Of a DNA stretch of 6,461 nt, positions 5,828-6,461 are shown in pieces (the first letter of the stretch is position 1; each line of letters starts with the position of its first letter). A program made the translations under genes and the position numbers. The stretch covers positions 1 to 6,461 of the forward strand of contig JBBQLH010000146.1 of the NCBI GenBank assembly GCA_038327685.1, written 5' to 3'. Source of the stretch: DASQFQ01 sp038327685. GTDB lineage: Bacteria > Actinomycetota > Thermoleophilia > Solirubrobacterales > Solirubrobacteraceae. The notes beneath the pieces are model-generated. The model ran no database searches, had not been told where the DNA came from, and saw only the letters and a program-made list of their open reading frames with translations.

Positions 5828-6343
5828 ATGCTCGCCGTCGAGTCGATCGCAGGCGGTGACGGTGGGCTCGAGGTCATCCTCGGGCTCGGCGTCGTGCTGA
5901 CCTTCGGCGGCCTACTGCTGCGCTTCGTCACCGGCCGGTTCGCACGCTCCCGCGCAGGGACCGCGCTGACCGCGTGGCTCGACGCTGCCGCCCAGCCGAG
6001 CGCCGGGCGGTCGGGATCGTCGACTCGCGAGCCGGTCAGTCTCGTCGCGGGCCGCGCGCGTGAACTCGCCGTGCTCGCCGACTTCTGCGAGCCCGAGTCG
6101 CGGCGTCTGCCGGAGGACTGCTTGGCACCGCTCGCCCGCACCCTGGACGTCAGCCGGCGCCTGCTCGTCGCCGAGGAGAGCGTGGCCCTGGCGCTCGCAG
6201 GGCTGCCGGTGGCGGCCTGGCTGGTTGAGCGCAACGTGCTCGTCGGCGCGCTGCGGATCCCGTTCCTGGCGCTCGGCGCGACCGGAGTCTTCGCGATCTG
6301 CCCGAGGGGTGGGCCGTGCACGAGGTTGTCCCGTAGTCCGTAG
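5828..6343 (+). CDS. hypothetical membrane protein, 3' end probably altered
   Basis: This 171-residue frame is strongly coding-like, with G/C-ending codons nearly throughout. A clear membrane segment lies at residues 14-33 (LEVILGLGVVLTFGGLLL). A polar stretch follows (about 55-115), with Cys87 and Cys98 in DFCEPESRRLPEDCLAPLARTL. Two more hydrophobic stretches lie at about 117-133 and 138-157 and end in GATGVFAIC. I do not recognise the family. The last 13 codons (from about 6304) differ from the rest: two AGG codons and a low-complexity RGGPCTRLSRSP tail. They run into the leader of the next gene, suggesting that inserted DNA supplies the stop codon and that the native C-terminus is lost. 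It is likely co-transcribed with the small ORF at 5734. Confidence 0.6.
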   Translation: MLAVESIAGGDGGLEVILGLGVVLTFGGLLLRFVTGRFARSRAGTALTAWLDAAAQPSAGRSGSSTREPVSLVAGRARELAVLADFCEPESRRLPEDCLAPLARTLDVSRRLLVAEESVALALAGLPVAAWLVERNVLVGALRIPFLALGATGVFAICPRGGPCTRLSRSP

Positions 6344-6354
6344 AAGTTGAGGTG

Positions 6355-6430
6355 GCGGTCCTCCCGCCTCGTCCGCTCGCGTTGCGAGCGTGACCGGCGC
6401 CAATCAAGTCCGCGAGGATAGGAGGACCGC
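6355..6430 (+). promoter_or_regulatory. SD-sequestering inverted repeat with inner hairpin
   Basis: GCGGTCCTCC (6355-6364) is the exact reverse complement of GGAGGACCGC (6421-6430), which ends immediately before the ATG at 6431. The right arm contains most of the Shine-Dalgarno AGGAGG (6420-6425). Between the arms is a tight hairpin, CGCTCGC (6374-6380), loop GTT, GCGAGCG (6384-6390). In an mRNA covering the whole leader, the left arm would pair with the SD and block translation. A transcript starting inside the loop would leave the SD free. This resembles the protection some insertion sequences use against read-through transcription, and it could also be a regulated attenuator. Confidence 0.5.
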
Positions 6431-6461
6431 ATGGGGACCGTAGACCACGATGCCGACGAGC
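6431..6461 (+). CDS. start of an unidentified gene (3' end outside window)
   Basis: An ATG follows AGGAGG by five bases, an excellent ribosome binding site. Only about ten codons are visible (MGTVDHDADE), too few to assign a family. The leader organisation and the damaged gene upstream make a mobile-element gene such as a transposase plausible, but nothing in the visible residues shows it. Confidence 0.5.
   Translation, partial: MGTVDHDADE

Noticed and set aside
6305..6430. IS110-type bridge-RNA leader or a group II intron end
   Set aside because: The ten visible residues do not look like a DEDD transposase start. GTGCAC near 6316 differs from the GUGYG intron boundary, and no intron domains are visible. 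More sequence to the right would be needed to reopen this.
5596..6432. 278-codon minus-strand frame opposite the membrane protein
   Set aside because: It is Ser/Arg/Pro-rich with no domain, and lies antisense to a frame with much better codon use and a plausible RBS.
1..6461. CRISPR array, tandem repeats or attachment sites
   Set aside because: No regularly spaced direct repeats and no tRNA-derived direct repeats were found on reading through the window.

Overview
The window is very GC-rich chromosomal DNA. Its real genes prefer G or C at the third codon position. The start signals are mixed: two promoters end six bases before a start codon, while other genes have a clear Shine-Dalgarno. With the proteins seen here (a SigH-like sigma factor, a GCDH/ACX4-type acyl-CoA dehydrogenase, a P1/S58 peptidase), this points to a high-GC actinobacterium. 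Thermoleophilia (Solirubrobacterales-like) is my best guess, but it is inferred from general resemblance only.

Layout. Bases 2-145 are the last 47 codons of a DDE transposase (IS481-like) that enters from the left. Bases 146-1205 hold no intact gene. They contain a decayed minus-strand SnoaL/NTF2-like (ester-cyclase type) gene at about 430-682, a possible C-terminal fragment at 135-269, and a perfect 10-bp hairpin at 1066-1089. Next comes a divergent pair: a small SigH-like sigma factor on the minus strand (1206-1835), and on the plus strand a Zn-ribbon-like protein of a family seen in phages and plasmids (about 1928-3009). The second gene is broken in this sequence by an apparent 2-bp duplication. 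Their shared intergenic region carries a TACGGT -10 box for the sigma gene and a perfect 10-bp inverted repeat that could be an operator.

Bases 3154-4356 encode an acyl-CoA dehydrogenase with a strong RBS. It converges, with a 35-bp gap, on a P1-family (NylC/DmpA-like) self-processing peptidase (5381-4392, minus). A 350-bp gap follows. Then comes a probable leaderless 26-codon ORF (5734-5814) whose stop codon overlaps the RBS of a small membrane protein (5828-6343). The 3' end of that membrane gene looks replaced by foreign sequence. The right edge has an SD-led gene start (6431 onward). Its SD sits in one arm of a perfect 10-bp inverted repeat, an arrangement expected to hide the SD in long transcripts.

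There is no sign that these genes form one pathway. The picture is ordinary metabolic genes flanked on both sides by accessory or decaying DNA. The points most worth checking are the SD-masking structure with its junction at the right edge, the divergent sigma/Zn-protein pair with its inverted repeat and frameshift, and the leaderless upstream ORF coupled to the membrane protein.
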